Shown here piece by piece: positions 20,836-21,274 of a stretch of DNA of 21,274 nt (position 1 is its first letter; each line of letters starts with the position of its first letter). Origin of the DNA: Pelargonium nanum. Taxonomy: Eukaryota; Streptophyta; Magnoliopsida; Geraniales; Geraniaceae. Below the pieces are notes generated by a model. The model had not been told where the DNA came from, did not search any database, and was given only the letters and a program-made list of their open reading frames with translations. A program made the position numbers and the translations under genes. The stretch lies in NCBI GenBank assembly GCA_036897485.1, contig JAYMTF010001795.1, positions 1 to 21,274 of the forward strand, written 5' to 3'.

Positions 20836-21228
20836 TAATGGTATAACTGTATAATGTATAAATTATAAATTATTAATAGAACTAAGAAAGTAAGAAGAAA
20901 CATGTATATTCAGAATTTCAGATTTCATAATCATGATCATATATATCTACTTATCCAGATTTCAGAATCTATGCAGTTTGCACTTGGAGAGAGATATATA
21001 GAGAGAGAATCGAAGGCTTCAAGCTCTTTGTAGTTTGTACTCCGTAGTTGTTTTCAATATTTTGATATATTTTCTACTTAGAGGTGTTTCTTTTGTGTTT
21101 TTTGAACATTAAAATCACATAGCAGCTGTAAAGGTTGGAAGTTGAAGGGTTTTTAAATAGGTTTTTTGAGTTTTTATTTACTAAAATAAGATTCATGATA
21201 ATTAATATGAGTATTAAATAAAAAGCCC
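20836..21228. other. AT-rich unassigned sequence
   Basis: There is a short GA-rich tract (20986-21008) and otherwise no recognisable feature. The missing DCD exon is not here. Confidence 0.5.
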
Positions 21229-21274
21229 TAATAGCGCGGGCTTCGGGTTTCTTAATAAGCGCGGGCTTCAAGGG
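21229..21274. repeat. Tandem GCGCGGGCTTC words at window end
   Basis: AGCGCGGGCTTC occurs twice, at about 21232 and 21259, spaced 27 bp apart. The words match the GCGC-rich repeat at 20366-20465. The sequence is cut by the window edge. Confidence 0.5.

Overview
The window is nuclear DNA from a flowering plant, most likely a eudicot. The genes have many GT-AG introns with AT-rich content, the proteins belong to plant-wide families, and the spaces between genes hold plant transposons (Stowaway-type MITEs, a TRIM retrotransposon, decayed RTE-type LINE sequence). I cannot name the genus from sequence alone.

Layout. (1) 1-2700: a gene-free, AT-rich upstream region with one MITE end (1-49) and an ACACGA-rich dispersed repeat (about 985-1290). 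(2) 2700-10180, + strand: a complete MEI2-like RNA-binding protein gene. It has a spliced leader and 14 coding exons (3816-9718) that join in frame to 976 codons plus stop. Three RRM domains are visible, the last being the Mei2-specific C-terminal RRM. (3) 10460-14760, - strand: a complete OTUB-type deubiquitinase gene. It has 8 coding exons (13715 down to 11229, 307 aa), an inferred leader intron, and an inferred 3' UTR intron that carries a Stowaway-like MITE. The MEI2-like and OTUB genes are convergent. (4) 14760-14990: a short divergent promoter with two CACGTG G-boxes and a TATA box. (5) 14990-18578 and possibly beyond, + strand: a DCD (Development and Cell Death) domain gene. Its leader exon is separated by a repeat-filled intron of about 2.8 kb from a coding exon (17913-18578). 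That exon encodes four 14-residue charged repeats followed by the first part of a DCD domain. The rest of the domain is not found in the window. (6) 18600-21274: a transposon-rich tract. A TRIM element with a perfect 5-bp target duplication sits inside a decayed RTE-type LINE. GCGC-rich repeats and a LINE-like poly(A) tail lie around it.

The three genes do not form an obvious pathway: one is an RNA-binding developmental regulator, one a ubiquitin protease, one a stress/cell-death-domain protein. The MEI2-like/OTUB/DCD order may be a conserved plant gene neighbourhood. I see no new defence or enzymatic system. The most notable structures are the nested retroelements, two stop-free introns of a multiple of three (one encoding a membrane-helix-like insert in the deubiquitinase), paired 31-nt poison-exon candidates in the MEI2-like gene, and the coding minisatellite beside the DCD domain.
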